Below, in pieces: positions 4,688 through 5,740 of a stretch of DNA of 5,740 nucleotides. The stretch is from assembly GCA_025353235.1 (NCBI GenBank), contig JANXQZ010000230.1:1-5740 (forward strand). Reading direction: 5' to 3'. Under the pieces are notes generated by a model. The model searched no databases and was not told where the DNA came from. It saw only the letters and a program-made list of their open reading frames with translations. This DNA is from Bryobacterales bacterium (GTDB lineage Bacteria > Acidobacteriota > Terriglobia > Bryobacterales > Bryobacteraceae). How positions within the stretch are numbered: position 1 is the stretch's first letter; each line of letters starts with the position of its first letter. Both the position numbers and the translations under genes were made by a program.

Positions 4688-5612
4688 AACGTTTCTGCAT
4701 TGACTTCATCCATTCGTCGAAGCCTTTTTGTTTCAATTCATCGAAAATCTGAGTGCGGACATCGTTGTAGGAAGCCGTAGTGAAGCTCTCGCTTCGAAAC
4801 AGGTAGTAGCCATTGGGCTGGCGTACCGGTTCGCTTACTTGGCCCGGCTTCAGAGCGAAGATCGCAGCTATGATCGGTTCCGGATAGGGGCTGGCGCGCT
4901 TGATCATCCCAAAGTCGCCATCTTTGATAGCCGATTCCTTATCGTCAGAGTTTTCTTTCGCAAGTTTGCCGAAATCCGCGCCTCCCTCAATTTTTTTACG
5001 AAGATCCTGGATTTTTGCCTTAGCCTCAGTTTCGGTTAGAGGCTTCTTTGCACCGGGCTCCAGCTTGGCGGAAGGTACCATGCTGAACGCCACGTAGATT
5101 ACCTTCACCTTGGCTTCCTGGAAGCGCTCTGGATGTTCGTTGTAGAACTTCTGCTCGTCTTCCATCTCGACTTTTACGTCCATATTCCGAACTTGATTGA
5201 TCTCGGCTTGCGATAGCGCAGCAATCCGACCATACTCGAGTGTTTCTTTGAGAGGGGATTGCTTGTCCAGATTGGCCTTCTCGCCCTCCTCTGCCAGCTT
5301 CCGCATCATAAGGATGTACCCAAACGCCCGCTGCGGATCTTTGCGGGCGGCTGGCTGCATTTGCGCCGGGAACAGCGCTAAAATCCTTTCAACGTCTCCA
5401 GCGGTGTACTTCTTTCCGTCCACTTCTGCCACCACGGTATCCGGAGAAATAGGTGGGGCTGCCTGGGCAGAGGCCTGCGGAGCACCCACGCTAGGAGTCG
5501 CCGGCGAGATCTGGACTTGCGCGTCCAATCCTACCGCCAGGGTGCAAAAACCAAGCCAAAATGAAGCTTTACCGAAAAGAACTTTAGCCATGCTACGAAA
5601 CGATTTTAGCAT
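4614..5612 (-). CDS. Exported parvulin-type peptidyl-prolyl cis-trans isomerase (SurA/PrsA-like)
   Basis: The product has 332 residues from the ATG at 5612. A signal peptide (MLKSFRSMAKVLFGKASFWLGFCTLAVGLDAQ) is followed by a Pro/Ala-rich linker to about residue 55. A SurA-N-like helical chaperone segment follows at about 58-160 (VVAEVDGKKYTAGDVERIL to AALSQAEINQ). The parvulin domain is at about 168-275 (KVKVIYVAFSM, then ADFGKLAKENSDD, then DGDFGMIKRA, then ALKPGQVSEPVRQPNGYYLFR). The tail is Pro-rich. The role is to isomerise X-Pro bonds and chaperone envelope proteins in the periplasm. The ATG at 5612 has a GGAG 12 bases upstream, a little far. The ATG at 5591 would give a shorter signal peptide, and an in-frame GTG at 5660 would add an Arg-rich stretch; both are less likely. 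It is the first gene of the redox/folding operon and overlaps the next gene by 74 bases. The fold call is firm; an exact orthologue name is not claimed. Confidence 0.9.
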   Translation of the reverse strand: MLKSFRSMAKVLFGKASFWLGFCTLAVGLDAQVQISPATPSVGAPQASAQAAPPISPDTVVAEVDGKKYTAGDVERILALFPAQMQPAARKDPQRAFGYILMMRKLAEEGEKANLDKQSPLKETLEYGRIAALSQAEINQVRNMDVKVEMEDEQKFYNEHPERFQEAKVKVIYVAFSMVPSAKLEPGAKKPLTETEAKAKIQDLRKKIEGGADFGKLAKENSDDKESAIKDGDFGMIKRASPYPEPIIAAIFALKPGQVSEPVRQPNGYYLFRSESFTTASYNDVRTQIFDELKQKGFDEWMKSMQKRYEVKVENPAYFAPKSPGPVPPSPR

Positions 5613-5663
5613 GCGTCGAATTTTCTCCGGACGCGAGCGTGCTGCCGCTCTCCGGCGCACAGG

Positions 5664-5679
5664 AAGGACAAGAGTCCTT
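5664..5679. repeat. Inverted repeat upstream of the divergent promoters
   Basis: AAGGAC (5664-5669) and GTCCTT (5674-5679) are perfectly complementary around a four-base centre. The repeat overlaps the -35 region of the rightward promoter and lies in the 5' leader of the leftward operon. It could be an operator or an mRNA hairpin. A 6-bp match can also arise by chance. Confidence 0.35.
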
Positions 5680-5687
5680 TCATCCCT

Positions 5688-5696
5688 TGTTATAAT
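5688..5696 (+). promoter_or_regulatory. Extended -10 promoter of the rightward gene
   Basis: TG-T-TATAAT, a full extended -10 element, ending ten bases before the ATG at 5707. This spacing leaves a leader of only a few bases. No TTGACA-like -35 is present at 16-18 bases, which extended -10 promoters do not strictly need. Confidence 0.5.
5689..5694 (-). promoter_or_regulatory. Candidate -10 box for the PPIase operon
   Basis: TATAAC on the minus strand, lying on the same palindromic TTATAA as the rightward -10 box, so the two promoters would compete for polymerase. It predicts a leader of about 70 bases before the ATG at 5612, containing the 5664-5679 hairpin. No -35 box is evident. Confidence 0.35.
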
Positions 5697-5706
5697 CTAA
5701 ATTTCC

Positions 5707-5740
5707 ATGCTCGACTCCAGTCCTCCAACGAACGGCAATT
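5707..5740 (+). CDS. Start of a divergent gene, cut by the window edge
   Basis: Only 11 codons are visible (MLDSSPPTNGN...) before the window ends. The case for a gene is the ATG right behind a good extended -10 element, the divergent position relative to the PPIase operon, and the open frame so far. The product cannot be recognised from so few residues. No Shine-Dalgarno sequence is present, in line with a near-leaderless mRNA like that of the selenoprotein gene. Confidence 0.45.
   Translation, partial: MLDSSPPTNGN

Noticed and set aside
5613..5660. GTG start at 5660 for the parvulin gene
   Set aside because: It would place an Arg-rich 16-residue stretch before the signal peptide, and the GGAG at 5625-5628 would then be inside the gene instead of before the ATG at 5612.

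Overview
The window is about 57% G+C by eye and looks like chromosomal DNA from Acidobacteriota, most likely the Bryobacterales/Solibacter side. That is an inference from gene content: secreted proteins built of carboxypeptidase-regulatory-like beta-sandwich repeats, a small exported 'DVTGKWKG' protein, a SurA/PrsA-like parvulin and a HExxH protein with a characteristic C-terminal signature. No rRNA, tRNA, CRISPR array or insertion sequence is visible. No stretch over 300 bases lacks a gene.

Layout from left to right. Positions 1-2324 hold three tightly packed minus-strand genes, read 2324 to 1: a small exported beta-rich protein, a 543-residue secreted multi-repeat CarboxypepD_reg protein, and a second CarboxypepD_reg protein cut by the window edge. 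Only 30 bases away, at 2355-2894 on the plus strand, lies the most notable gene. It encodes a peroxiredoxin-like (AhpC/TSA, PRX-like2 type) protein whose first active-site cysteine codon is an in-frame TGA (2481-2483). This gives U-x-x-C in place of the family's usual C-x-x-C, and a candidate bacterial SECIS hairpin follows at 2500-2520. A conventional gene caller would split or lose this gene.

Positions 2895-3066 are an AT-rich convergent intergenic gap (32% G+C over 2901-3000) with spaced TGACA repeats. From 5612 down to 3067 runs a minus-strand operon in the order parvulin PPIase, HExxH zincin-like protein, TlpA/ResA-type thioredoxin lipoprotein, stand-alone DsbD-alpha-like protein. Two of its junctions are long out-of-frame overlaps (74 and 89 nt), and the third is an 18-nt gap with a strong Shine-Dalgarno sequence. 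At the right edge a divergent plus-strand gene starts at 5707 behind an extended -10 promoter.

Functionally, the right half looks like an envelope protein-folding and thiol-redox module: a prolyl isomerase chaperone, a membrane-anchored thioredoxin and a DsbD-alpha-like electron-transfer domain. It converges on a probable selenocysteine peroxiredoxin-like enzyme. The link between the module and the selenoprotein is suggested by proximity only.
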